A stretch of 64,000 nucleotides of DNA from an uncultured Alsobacter sp. (GCF_945952055.1 NZ_CAMFHB010000002.1:243076-307075); one strand, 5' to 3'. Counted from the stretch's first letter, positions 44,722 through 52,814 are shown. Made by a program: numbers and translations. Notes: generated by a model from the sequence alone, not told the origin.

Positions 44722-45414
44722 TCAGGTCTGGTTCGAGCGCTTGGCGTGGACGCCGTTGCCGGAATGGAGTTCGCGCACGAGGCGGTCGCGGCGCTTGCTG
44801 ACGTCGCTGATCATGCGGTGGATGGCGTCGGGCGGATGGCGCTCGTGGGCGCGGGCGTCGATCACGTGGCGGGTCAAGTGGGCGCGCGACAGGTACTTGT
44901 CGACCTGCTGCCTGGACCTGGCGTCACCCGCGACATCGGCATTGGCGAGGGCGACGGCCTGGCCGAGGTCCCAGTCCCCCTTCACCAGGAGAGCCTCGAG
45001 AACCTGGCGCCGACCCTCGTTGAGGAGCTGAGCCTCAATGCGGCGATAGCGCCAGATTTCGACGGCCATCTCGCCGATGTCGCGCAGGAGCGTCCACTCA
45101 TGGGGCAGCAGGGGCGTGATCTCCATGCCGTGCAAGAAGATCTCGGCGCGGTACACGGCGATCTCGGCGGGATCGGTCAGAGACCCGACGAGAACCTCCT
45201 TGTAGGGCTCGGGGCAGCTCTGAAGGAGTTCTTCGAACGTGCGGGGGCGCATGGAGCCGGGCGGGTCGTCCGGCATGCGCTGGCTCGGGACGGGCGCGGT
45301 GGCGGGTCCGGACATCGACGCGTCCGCAGACGTCGAAGAGGAGGAGGCGGCGTCGGAAGAGGGGGAGGAGGGAGAGGAGGAGGACGCGGAAGAGTGAGAG
45401 GGTCGGTCGTTCAT
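44722..45414 (-). CDS. Hypothetical protein with Ser-rich N-terminus (first gene of cassette)
   Basis: The 230-aa product has a low-complexity Ser/Ala/Pro leader (residues 5-55), encoded by a purine-rich repeat tract. A folded helical part follows, with RPRTFEELLQSCPEPYKEVLVG near residue 57 and LSRAHLTRHVIDARAHERHPPDAIHRMISDVSKRRDRLV toward the end. The His/Arg-rich C-terminus may bind nucleic acid; this is a guess. It is the first of three genes transcribed together toward 43067. A possible promoter lies at 45651-45680. Confidence 0.55.
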   Translation of the reverse strand: MNDRPSHSSASSSSPSSPSSDAASSSSTSADASMSGPATAPVPSQRMPDDPPGSMRPRTFEELLQSCPEPYKEVLVGSLTDPAEIAVYRAEIFLHGMEITPLLPHEWTLLRDIGEMAVEIWRYRRIEAQLLNEGRRQVLEALLVKGDWDLGQAVALANADVAGDARSRQQVDKYLSRAHLTRHVIDARAHERHPPDAIHRMISDVSKRRDRLVRELHSGNGVHAKRSNQT

Positions 45415-45812
45415 GATGTCTTGGATCGAGAGTTGTCGTCACAGCCCATGTGTGAGGGGCAGCGCGATGCCGGGAGAGGGTCGAGCCTTGGCCCAAGTCC
45501 ACTCAGTAACGTGGAAGCGCTACCGGACTGGGGCATCCGGGACGACCGGCGATGACTGCTCAGGGGTTCACGACGTCGAGCGCCGTTCTGCCCCTGGTTC
45601 CATTCTCGCCTTCCCGGCATGATCATCGTCTTCAGCGAGAGCGTGTCGTACAATAGGTTTAATATTTTTGTGATTGTCAACCCTATTATTGAGAAAAATG
45701 CGAGCGCACTAGGAGATCGACGCTAGATAGCACCGCGGCTGGCAACATTGGGATAGATCCCACCTGTCTTGTGGCTGATCTCGTGGGGTTAATGCTGTGG
45801 GCAGGATCCCAC
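45415..45812. other. Gene-free region with promoter and repeats
   Basis: About 400 bases separate the three-gene cassette from the 71-aa gene. The only features I see are a possible promoter (45651-45680, minus strand) in an AT-rich patch and a pair of direct repeats (45751-45819). Short frames here look like chance. Confidence 0.5.
45651..45680 (-). promoter_or_regulatory. Candidate sigma-70 promoter for the three-gene cassette
   Basis: On the minus strand a perfect TTGACA (-35, 45675-45680) is followed after 17-18 bases by CCTATTG (-10 region, 45651-45657), within an AT-rich patch. The transcript would have a leader of about 235 bases before the ATG at 45414. Confidence 0.45.
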
Positions 45813-45819
45813 TTATCTT
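45751..45819. repeat. Pair of imperfect 20-base direct repeats
   Basis: GGATAGATCCCACCTGTCTT (45751-45770) and GGCAGGATCCCACTTATCTT (45800-45819) are 49 bases apart, sharing GATCCCAC-T-TCTT. They lie just past the stop of the 71-aa gene. They could be binding sites or remnants of a small mobile element. Confidence 0.45.
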
Positions 45820-46028
45820 CGGGCGGAATCCGCCTTCCCCGATACTAGGCTGAATAGGGATTCCGCGGTGGAATCCGGCCACGTCTCTTCAGGCCCAATG
45901 AAGATGGCGGGAGGGATTGCGCCATCGTCGTAGCGGGCAAGGATGAACCGGATCTCATCGTCGGGAGTCATTGGGCCGGCTGAGCGCTCATTGCGTCGGT
46001 AGCGCCTAAAGCGCGGAATCGATGACAT
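45813..46028 (-). CDS. Small hypothetical protein, 71 aa
   Basis: The product has a basic start (SSIPRFRRYRRNERS) and an acidic middle with MTPDDEIRFILARYDDGAIPPAIF. Upstream of the ATG at 46028 is TTGGAG about 11 bases away. An internal ATG (residue 20) could also be used. I do not recognise the family. It stands alone between the cassette and Ku. Confidence 0.45.
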   Translation of the reverse strand: MSSIPRFRRYRRNERSAGPMTPDDEIRFILARYDDGAIPPAIFIGPEETWPDSTAESLFSLVSGKADSARR

Positions 46029-46300
46029 CGCTGAAACTCCAAGAAGTATGGCTCCGTCTAGCGCACCTCAAGTTTGCAAAATCGTGCATGGAGAGTCGAC
46101 CTGAGCTCTGCTGGGACGACGTCTGCCGCAATCTCTCACCGGAGGTGTCGCGCAGTTTTGTCCGGATGCGCCGCTAGCTCTGGCGGTTACCTGACTGCCA
46201 TTTTCCAACGGAGGCGGCAGGCCGCTCAGCTCTTCGAAGTACTCGTCTTCGCTCTGGCCATGGGTGATTCCGAAAAGGGCCTTTGTGTCCCAGGTTCTTG

Positions 46301-47248
46301 TCAGGCTTTCTTGCGAGCAGCGGTGCGGCCTGATGGCTTCATGACCGCATCCTTGGCCGCAGGAGACGGGACATCCTTGCCCTTGCGAGGCTTTGATGGA
46401 GCCATCTTTCTTTCGTTTACGACGGCGGCGGGCTCGGGCGCAGGTTTACGTCGCGGCTGCTCGGCTGCCTTCTCGCGCTCGATGCTCTGTCGCAGCGCCT
46501 GCATGAGATTTACCACATTGCTCGGCCGCGGCGCGTCAGCCGGTGCCGCCGCTGGGCGACCCGCTTCTTTCGACTTGATCAGCGCCGTGATGGCTTCCTC
46601 ATACCGGTCCTCGAACTCTGCCGGATTCCATTCCCCCAGTTTCCGCTGCAGGATCAGCTCCGCCATGTCGTGCATGTCCTTCGATATCGTGAGGGATGGA
46701 ATGTCTTCGAAATATGTCTCAGCGTTGCGGACCTCGTACCCATAGCGCAGGACGGTGCCGAGCAGCCCCTTCCCCCAGGGCTCGATCATGATCACGCGCT
46801 CTCGCCGCGATATCACCACTCGCCCAAGGGCGACGACATCCTTGTTTGCCATTGCGTCGCGGATCACTGCAAACGCCTCCTGAGCGACCCTGTCGTCGGG
46901 CGCTATGTAGTACGGCGCATCCATGAACCGAGGGTCGATCTGCGAGCGAGGGACAAATTTCTCGATGTCGACTGTGTGGGAGCTCTCAATCCTCACTGCC
47001 TCGAGTTCCTCGTCCGTGACAGTGATGAACTCCGTTTTGCTGACCGGGTAACCCTTCGCCTGGTCCTCTGAGCCGACCTCCTCGCCGGTTTGTGGATCAA
47101 CATAGATCCGTTTGACCTTATTTCCCGTCTTCTTGTTCAATGTGTTGAATGAGACGCGGCTGGCGGTGCTGGACGCCGGGTAAAGCGCCACCGCGCACGA
47201 AACCAGCGACAGCTTCAGATATCCTTTCCAGTTTGCGCGCGGGGCCAT
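46301..47248 (-). CDS. ku: Ku protein (non-homologous end joining)
   Basis: This 315-aa protein is a bacterial Ku: GYLKLSLVSCAVALYPASS at the start, RVSFNTLNKKTGNKVKRIYVDPQTGEEV, then ITVTDEELEAVRIESSHTVDIEKFVP and DAPYYIAPD in the core ring. Ku homodimers thread onto broken DNA ends and recruit ligase D. The ATG at 47248 has GGAG seven to eight bases upstream; an in-frame TTG at 47257 is less likely. The C-terminal 60 residues are Lys/Arg/Pro/Ala-rich, typical of the DNA-end and LigD-contacting tail. No ligD gene lies in the window, so this is a solitary accessory Ku. Confidence 0.93.
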   Translation of the reverse strand: MAPRANWKGYLKLSLVSCAVALYPASSTASRVSFNTLNKKTGNKVKRIYVDPQTGEEVGSEDQAKGYPVSKTEFITVTDEELEAVRIESSHTVDIEKFVPRSQIDPRFMDAPYYIAPDDRVAQEAFAVIRDAMANKDVVALGRVVISRRERVIMIEPWGKGLLGTVLRYGYEVRNAETYFEDIPSLTISKDMHDMAELILQRKLGEWNPAEFEDRYEEAITALIKSKEAGRPAAAPADAPRPSNVVNLMQALRQSIEREKAAEQPRRKPAPEPAAVVNERKMAPSKPRKGKDVPSPAAKDAVMKPSGRTAARKKA

Positions 47249-47390
47249 TGACTCCAACTCCCTAGAATTCGCGACTCAACCGGAGGCTCTGCGAATCGTT
47301 CCGGCAAAGCTCGACCAGTGGGGCTGTGGAACCGGGGGAGAACTCGCGGATTCAGTGGTTGAGACCGGCTAGTCGGTGCATGTGTCAGCC

Positions 47391-48443
47391 ATGATCTTTC
47401 AAGCGCGCATTCACATCCGAGGACGTCTAAAGGGGCTTCCCGCCCGGCGAGCGGCGACCCTCGCGGAGTGGCGAGGAGCGAAGGTCGTCAGGAGCCCATC
47501 GTCGGCGGACCTCTGCGTGGTGGCGCATTCCTGTGCTTCCACGTGGGGCGTCGGGAACTTGGCGGCCTTCGCTCTGCCCGTCTTGAGCGAGCTGTCCTTC
47601 CGTCGGGAACTTGGCCTTGAACCCCCACTTCCTGAGGAAGCACGCCCGTTCAACGCCCTGAGCCTCTCCCTTCATTCCGGCTTGCCGGTAGAGACCATTT
47701 TAAAGCTGTCCGCCTTTGATGTAATTGACGGTCCTCATGACTACCCATTTCGTGACATCTCAGTTGCGCGTGAGGTTCGGCGGTTTCTCGACACAGGCAC
47801 GCCGCTTCAATCCGTTTTGCAAACGGGAGCCGACCTCCGAGCCCGGGGAGTTCGCCTGACATCCGCCCTCACGGAAACGCCCTGGGGCGCTCTGGCCGGC
47901 GTTCACGGTGACGACTACGTCGGCATAGACGGGCAGCTCGAACTCCGCCTGTGTGAACCTCGCCTGCGCTTCGAGGAGGTATTCGACGCGGCGGCCGATG
48001 CGGAGGCCGAAGGAGATCTAGACGAAGCGCAACGGCTGTATCGGATGGCCGCCGAACTCGATCACCAGAACGGGGAATGTCTGTTCAATCTCGGCAACGT
48101 TCTCAGCTCAATTGGTAGGACAGACGACGCATTAGTCGCCTTCCTAGCGGCTGCGGTCCGCGACCGAGATATCGCCGCCGATGCTTTCTACAACGCAGCG
48201 ATCCTGCATCGGCGGGCGGGTTCGTCGGAGAAGGCAGAAGGACTCTATGGTGCGGCACTACGCGCCGACCCTGGCCACGCTGACGCACGACATAATTTGG
48301 CACTGCTACTCTCGGCTCAGGAGCGCTTTTCTGAGGCGATAGGGCTGTGGGACGCTCTGGCCGGTGAGGGAAAGGCCGACGCGCGGCGTCAGGCAATGTT
48401 TTGCAGGCTCCAGCTGAGAAGCAAAACGATAGGCGCGGCCTAA
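47391..48443 (+). CDS. BRCT-like / TPR-repeat protein
   Basis: The 350-aa protein has three parts. Residues 1-55 (FQARIHIRGRLKGLPARRAATLAEWRGAKVVRSPSSADLCVVA region) resemble a BRCT domain. Residues about 85-155 (FNALSLSLHSGLPVETILKLSAFDVID...EVRRFLDTGTPLQSVLQ) look like a MerR-type helix-turn-helix. Residues about 200-345 hold three to four TPR repeats (DEAQRLYRMAAELDHQNGECLFNLGNVLSSIGRTDDALVAF and following). The ATG at 47391 is preferred to a GTG at 47376, but neither has a strong ribosome-binding site. It diverges from Ku by 142 bases; a DNA-damage link is possible but inferred only from the BRCT-like part and the neighbour. Confidence 0.65.
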   Translation: MIFQARIHIRGRLKGLPARRAATLAEWRGAKVVRSPSSADLCVVAHSCASTWGVGNLAAFALPVLSELSFRRELGLEPPLPEEARPFNALSLSLHSGLPVETILKLSAFDVIDGPHDYPFRDISVAREVRRFLDTGTPLQSVLQTGADLRARGVRLTSALTETPWGALAGVHGDDYVGIDGQLELRLCEPRLRFEEVFDAAADAEAEGDLDEAQRLYRMAAELDHQNGECLFNLGNVLSSIGRTDDALVAFLAAAVRDRDIAADAFYNAAILHRRAGSSEKAEGLYGAALRADPGHADARHNLALLLSAQERFSEAIGLWDALAGEGKADARRQAMFCRLQLRSKTIGAA

Positions 48444-48733
48444 TAATTGTTGCGTGAACACGTGCAATGAGTGCGGAATTCCCAATGCCCTCGAGCGGGA
48501 CGGGATGACTCCCGACTGGCCAGTCAGGTGAGAGTCGTTCCCACCAATGCGCGACCGGGCGAGATCCCGGTATCCCCCGCGAACCGCCTCGAACTGGTGT
48601 TAACCCCCGCGCGGCGTCTCGGTTCGGGCCCTTCCGCCCGGGAGAAGTGCCGCCGAGCCATCGAACGTCCGGGGGTCCGGCGAATAGCGGAAGCTGGATA
48701 TGTCAACCCGACCCGACAGCCCCCCGCATCGTG

Positions 48734-48949
48734 TCACCGACCGCCTAGCATTGGCCTCAAAGCGACGTCGATATCCTCGAACCGCACAAAGCGTACTCGG
48801 TCGCCCTCTTGAACAAGCACCCCAGTTTCGCCCTCCAGCTTGGTGACCACCCGGGCGTTTTCGTAGGATCGTCGTTCTCCTACCAGGCAACCGCGATCAC
48901 CGGGTCTGATTTCATTCTTGGGGATTATCTCTGCCCCTGCCACCTTCAC
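48734..48949 (-). CDS. IPKxExRPGDR small-protein family, copy A
   Basis: This 71-aa protein begins MKVAGAEIIPKNEIRPGDR and continues with RSYENARVVTKLEGETGVLVQEGDRVRFVRFEDIDVALRP. The same layout recurs in three other small genes of this island (52001, 52280 and 54365). The pattern of short strands with GDR and GVLV turns suggests a small beta-barrel such as an SH3-like or Hfq-sized fold; that is a guess. It is the only family copy on the minus strand. No known domain is recognised. Confidence 0.7.
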   Translation of the reverse strand: MKVAGAEIIPKNEIRPGDRGCLVGERRSYENARVVTKLEGETGVLVQEGDRVRFVRFEDIDVALRPMLGGR

Positions 48950-49072
48950 CTCCGCTGCCCGGGCTCTCGGCCAATCGGCACTGCCGGCGGAAACTTACGT
49001 TGTTGCGGTGTCGTCCGTCGTACATAGAACGATTGCCAGGCTGCGACATTTTGTCCAGCTCAGGAGCGTGCC

Positions 49073-49186
49073 ATGTCAACACGGGAGATGACCCTTGTGC
49101 TGTTGCTGTTCGCGGCTGGATTGCTGGTTGGCGTCGTCACCATCAAAGCCGATGTGCAGGCGTGCATCCTGATCGCTTGCCAATAA
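49073..49186 (+). CDS. Very small membrane protein, 37 aa
   Basis: An ATG at 49073, seven bases after AGGAG, opens a frame of 37 codons: MSTREMTLVLLLFAAGLLVG, then VVTIKADVQACILIACQ. It has one membrane helix (about residues 7-24) and a short tail with two cysteines. A strong terminator (49249-49280) follows within 65 bases, which supports a real monocistronic unit. Function unknown. Confidence 0.6.
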   Translation: MSTREMTLVLLLFAAGLLVGVVTIKADVQACILIACQ

Positions 49187-49248
49187 GGGCCGCGGGACAA
49201 CGCAGGACATTCGGCGTTGTCGCTGCGCCCCTACACTAAGCACAGACT

Positions 49249-49280
49249 AGCCCCGCCGAGTGTCGCTCGGAGGGGCTTTT
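49249..49280 (+). terminator. Rho-independent terminator after the 37-aa gene
   Basis: Arms of 12 bases (49249-49260, AGCCCCGCCGAG, and 49266-49277, CTCGGAGGGGCT) pair with one mismatch around a TGTCG loop and are followed by a short T-run. Confidence 0.8.
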
Positions 49281-49699
49281 CTCTAATAGGCAAGGCTCCG
49301 CCCCGGCCGGGTAACGGAAGGGCAACTCATCTGTGCTTCCCTGCGGTCTGGAGGGGCGCGACCTCTTCCACACCGGGCGACTTTTCGTCCGACCGGTCGC
49401 GCGCATGGCCGGGCGCCCGTCGTTTCTTAGCGGCGGGCGTCTGGCGTTTCAAAGCTGCTAAGCGTGACCGGTCACTTCCGAGCTTCGGTTATCAACACGT
49501 GAGAATTGCGGCTCTGTACCATCGGCTACGCAATTCGTGAGTGCCACTCTGCTTTTCGGTGGCGCAGAGTGGGGCACGTGGCGCCGCGCAACAATCGCTC
49601 CCTCTTTGGACGCTGCAGCTCAGCAAGCCATTCCTGTCACGGTAACGTTCTAGGCAAGCTTCGTATTGTACTAAGGCGGAGTCTGGAGTTTGCCGTCGG
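49281..49699. other. Gene-free region upstream of chemoreceptor
   Basis: About 420 bases hold no gene I can support. Two further GC-rich hairpins are visible: CGCCCG/CGGGCG near 49418-49447, and GTGCCACTCTGC pairing with GCAGAGTGGGGCAC at 49541-49577. The second lies 120 bases before the chemoreceptor start and could be an attenuator or the end of an upstream transcript. Confidence 0.4.
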
Positions 49700-51346
49700 A
49701 TGTTTCGTCTTTCCCCCGCTCGCCTGTTCGCGCTAGCCGTCGTGTTGCTGATGACCGGCTCCTGCGTCATCGCGTTCATCGCCTTAAGCCAGCGGCGCAG
49801 TGCCGTCGCAGCGACGGCGCGAAATGCCACGTCTATGATGTATCTGCTCCACAGCGCAAAGAACGCCGTTGGGCAGCATCGCATCTTGGCCATGCAACGG
49901 CTCCTCTCTGGCCCGGAGACTGATCCCGATCTCGTTCCCCTCGAACAAGCGATATCGACTCAACTGATCAATCTCGGGTCCATGCTCGCGGCGGAGATGG
50001 AGCAGGCGCACGCTCGCCAAGCCCGTGCAGCGTGGGCGAGCTATATGGGCGAGTACCAAGAGCAAAAGGAACTCGCCGACAGTGGGCAAAAGAACCTGGC
50101 CGCGCAACTCTATTCCAACTCGAGCACCGCCACAGCCGGGCAAGTCACGGCTGTCCTGTCGCGGCTTTTCGAACTTCAAAAGGCGACCGAGCCGCCTGAG
50201 TTCGATGCTAGTGGACTGCTTACATGGGACGCGGAACTCGCTGGGCTGGCGATCACTTTAGCCATCGTCCTGCTCGCCGTCGCGTACTCCTGGGAAAGGC
50301 AGCGTAGCAAGCGCACGCGTCACCTTATTAAGGTCATGCAAATGTTGGTGAGCGGCAATCTTTCACCAGACATCCCTCGGCTTCAAGGCGACCTCGCCGC
50401 ATTCTCGCGCGGAGTGTCGATGCTTCGAGACCTTCTCGTGGAGCAGTCAATGCGGGCCGATACCGAGGTCGCCCGCCGCGAGGCATCAGAGCAGCAGACG
50501 TCCGCCCTGCAGTTGAGAGTGCATGACTTTGACGCCCACATCCGTCGATTAACGCTACAAGCTGAACAGGCCTCCCAAACCATGGAAGAGGCCGCGCAGA
50601 CGGTCGCGAGGTATGCGGCTAAGACAGATGAGAATTCTACGACGGCCGGCAATGTGTTCCTGCAAGCGGCGGGAGAGACGATGGCGATAGAGGTAGAACT
50701 GCGAGCGCTGGCCGACAGCATGACTGAGGTCGAGCTTCGCATATCGGACGCCACCGACGCCGCGGCACGGGCTGTCGAGCTTGGAGCCGAAGCGGATGAG
50801 ACGATTATAGGCTTGTCTTCGGAAGCGCAGAGGATCGGAAAGGCCGCCACGCTGATCACAAGCATCGCGGCCCAAACCAACCTGCTCGCCCTCAACGCGA
50901 CCATTGAGGCAGCACGCGCGGGAGAAGCTGGCCGCGGCTTCTCGGTGGTCGCCAACGAGGTGAAGTTGCTAGCCGCGCAGTCGTCGGAAGCCGCAGCCCT
51001 TATCCAAGGCTACATTTCGTTGATCCAGACGCTCAGCATGCGCAATGTCAAGACTCACAAGTCCATGCTGATCGGCATTGCCCAGGTTGCGAGCGCCGGG
51101 CGCGATGTCAGCAACGCGGTCGACCGCCAACGCGGCATCGCCAGCAACATACGGCTGCGGATCAGCTCACTCTTGGGAGCAAGTGAGGACCTCGGCCGGC
51201 ACATGGACGAAACCAAGTCGTCAGCCGCGGCCGCCAAGGAGACCACGCGAGCGGCGCTGGACCAGGCCGCCGGAGTGGCTGTCACAACGGCGATGCAGCG
51301 TAGCGCCCTCGACCGCTTCTTGGCTGATGTCGCGCTGATCCGTTGA
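49700..51346 (+). CDS. Membrane methyl-accepting chemotaxis protein
   Basis: This 548-aa chemoreceptor has an N-terminal membrane helix (about residues 8-30), a helical periplasmic sensor of four-helix-bundle type (30-175), a second membrane helix (about 178-198) and a HAMP-like linker (200-250). The signalling domain has its hairpin tip near residue 400 ([44 protein letters not shown]). It has no C-terminal W-x-x-F tether. Codon use is less GC-biased than in the chemoreceptor at 11353, consistent with island origin. It stands alone, with no che genes. Confidence 0.87.
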   Translation: MFRLSPARLFALAVVLLMTGSCVIAFIALSQRRSAVAATARNATSMMYLLHSAKNAVGQHRILAMQRLLSGPETDPDLVPLEQAISTQLINLGSMLAAEMEQAHARQARAAWASYMGEYQEQKELADSGQKNLAAQLYSNSSTATAGQVTAVLSRLFELQKATEPPEFDASGLLTWDAELAGLAITLAIVLLAVAYSWERQRSKRTRHLIKVMQMLVSGNLSPDIPRLQGDLAAFSRGVSMLRDLLVEQSMRADTEVARREASEQQTSALQLRVHDFDAHIRRLTLQAEQASQTMEEAAQTVARYAAKTDENSTTAGNVFLQAAGETMAIEVELRALADSMTEVELRISDATDAAARAVELGAEADETIIGLSSEAQRIGKAATLITSIAAQTNLLALNATIEAARAGEAGRGFSVVANEVKLLAAQSSEAAALIQGYISLIQTLSMRNVKTHKSMLIGIAQVASAGRDVSNAVDRQRGIASNIRLRISSLLGASEDLGRHMDETKSSAAAAKETTRAALDQAAGVAVTTAMQRSALDRFLADVALIR

Positions 51347-51432
51347 CCGGCGCTAAGGACATTCTGCCGGAGAGGGTGACGCTTCGGACTCGTTGACGCT
51401 GCGCTGCGCCAGGCTGCTGCCACACAAACCAA

Positions 51433-52020
51433 TCAACCCCGTTTGCGAAGGCGCGCCAAAGTCGATCTAGAACAGCCTGTGGCGTTCTGGATTGTCGACC
51501 AAGTCTGTCCGGACTTCAGCATCGCAATGATAGCAGCGTGTCGGTCCTCGTCGGCCTTCCGGCCCCGGTAGGCGCCAGCTGCCTTTGCCATCTCAATGCC
51601 TTGAGCCTGGCGCCGCCGGCGGTCGTCGTAGTCCTTCCGCGCCACAGCGGCGAGCATGTCCAGCATCATTCCGTTAATCGCATCGAACATGCGAGCCTGA
51701 AAATCGTCAGGCTTCACCTCCGCCATCATCCAGCTCGTCGGCAGGTCTAGGGCGACGACACGGACGCGGCGCTTCGCCATCTCGGTCTTCAGCCGTTCCC
51801 AATCGCCGGCTGTCAGGCGCGACAAACGGTCGACCTGCTCTACGAGGAGAATGTCACCGGGCCTGCAGTCGGCCAGGAGTCGGAACAGCTCTGGCCGCTG
51901 CAGCGAGGCGCCGCTCTCGTTCTCGATATAGAAGGCAGCGACGTGCATCCCGCGATCGGCGGAGAAGCGCTCGAGGTCGGCACGCGCGCGCTGCGCATCG
52001 ATGGCGGGGGCAGAACTCAT
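51433..52020 (-). CDS. Serine recombinase/resolvase lacking its catalytic N-terminus
   Basis: The 195-aa product aligns with resolvase-family recombinases from residue 8 on: DAQRARADLERFSADRG, then ENESGASLQRPELFRLLADCRPGDILLVEQVDRLSR with the conserved DRLSR, MLAAVARKDYDDRRRRQAQG, and a C-terminal helix-turn-helix (SGQTWSTIQNATGCSRSTLARLRKR). The family's first 15-20 residues (Y-x-R-x-S-T-x-x-Q, with the nucleophilic serine) are missing. Homology is lost exactly where the small-family copy B begins on the other strand, and the first 20 bases of the two genes overlap. It is therefore likely to be an inactive, truncated recombinase. Confidence 0.8.
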   Translation of the reverse strand: MSSAPAIDAQRARADLERFSADRGMHVAAFYIENESGASLQRPELFRLLADCRPGDILLVEQVDRLSRLTAGDWERLKTEMAKRRVRVVALDLPTSWMMAEVKPDDFQARMFDAINGMMLDMLAAVARKDYDDRRRRQAQGIEMAKAAGAYRGRKADEDRHAAIIAMLKSGQTWSTIQNATGCSRSTLARLRKRG

Positions 52021-52215
52021 TCCGAAATCAGAAATCAGGCCCGGAGACCGCGTGACACTCGCGGGCGAGCGAAACTCCTACGAAAACGCTCGCTTAGTTA
52101 TGCGGCTGGACGGCGGCACCGGGGTTTTCGTACGCGAAGGGACCGGGAACGGCTGGTCCCCTTTGAGGAGATCCAGACCGTGATGCGTCCGATTTATCCC
52201 AGCCTCAGAATATAA
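52001..52215 (+). pseudogene. IPKxExRPGDR small-protein family, copy B (frameshifted)
   Basis: The ATG at 52001 opens MAGAELIPKSEIRPGDRV...ERNSYENARLVMRLDGGTGVFVREG, close to copy A. After the GVFVREG the family sequence continues in another frame (DRERLVPFEEIQTVMRPIYPSLRI, to a TAA at 52213-52215). Restoring one base in the GGG at about 52139-52142 joins them. Without it the frame ends at 52183 with an unrelated tail. Either a recent pseudogene or a base-calling loss. Its start overlaps that of the truncated recombinase on the other strand. Confidence 0.7.
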
Positions 52216-52279
52216 TTAGGTTTGAAGAACTTATCTGCGTAGGGTGCGTCAAAAGACTTACCATCGGAGTTCAATTCAT

Positions 52280-52675
52280 ATGAGTGCCGTCCAGCTGATC
52301 CCAAAAGCCGAAGCCAGGCCAGGCGACCGGGTGCGCGAGGTAGGGCTTGCTGTTGCCTTTGAGCGGATGCCGAAGGTCGTACGCGTCGATGCCGGTGGCT
52401 TGGTGGTCACTGACGACGCGGGGCACCCACGTCTCGTGCCATTGTCTAAAGTCGAAAAGATTGTCCGGGCTGTCTCCCCTGAACGCTTGTCGAAACCCGC
52501 GGCCCTTCCTTTGCCGGACGATGACGACAACCGTGACCCGAACGAAGAGGCCCGGATCCTCGCCAAGTTTATGAGCGCTGTTGAGGAGCTGCGGGGCGCC
52601 GGCGCTCCAGCCTCCCAGATCGCCGGAGCTGAAGCGCTCGCCCGAGCTGCTGCTCACATACTTGAGGAGAAATAA
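52280..52675 (+). CDS. IPKxExRPGDR small-protein family, copy C (long form)
   Basis: This 131-aa protein begins MSAVQLIPKAEARPGDRVRE, followed by VVRVDAGGLVVTDDAGHPRLVPLSKVEKIV. Residues 75-131 add an acidic linker (PDDDDNRDPNEE) and a helix (ARILAKFMSAVEELRGAG...AEALARAAAHILEE) absent from the other copies. The fused helix suggests that the family domain can be joined to a partner-binding segment. A strong hairpin (52679-52714) follows the stop codon by four bases. Confidence 0.72.
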   Translation: MSAVQLIPKAEARPGDRVREVGLAVAFERMPKVVRVDAGGLVVTDDAGHPRLVPLSKVEKIVRAVSPERLSKPAALPLPDDDDNRDPNEEARILAKFMSAVEELRGAGAPASQIAGAEALARAAAHILEEK

Positions 52676-52678
52676 CCA

Positions 52679-52714
52679 AAAGCCCTGCCAGAGGTGATGC
52701 TCTGACAGGGCTTT
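52679..52714. terminator. Hairpin terminator after copy C
   Basis: AAAGCCCTGCCAGA (52679-52692) pairs with TCTGACAGGGCTTT (52701-52714) with one mismatch and an 8-base loop. The A- and T-rich ends make it able to stop transcription in either direction, here between copy C and the opposing 35-aa gene. Confidence 0.8.
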
Positions 52715-52814
52715 CGGGGGTGGATTCTTCGTGTACTGAACCAACCAATGAACCGCAGAAGCGTTCCAAGCCGTCCAGTTTTCCGGCCAAGTTGGTTCGC
52801 CCACCCTAACGCTC

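Noticed and set aside
45411..45680. 89-codon minus-strand frame in the empty region
   Set aside because: It covers the candidate promoter and lacks a ribosome-binding site; composition changes abruptly along it.
46074..46745. Plus-strand frame opposite Ku
   Set aside because: No recognisable protein; Ku on the minus strand is certain.
46301..48443. A complete Ku-LigD repair operon
   Set aside because: No ligase, polymerase or nuclease domain is present next to Ku.
48471..48812. 113-codon plus-strand frame opposite copy A
   Set aside because: Arg/Pro/Ser-rich with no pattern; copy A on the other strand belongs to a recognisable family.
49217..49540. 107-codon frame after the 37-aa gene
   Set aside because: It starts before and runs through a strong terminator and has no ribosome-binding site or family features.
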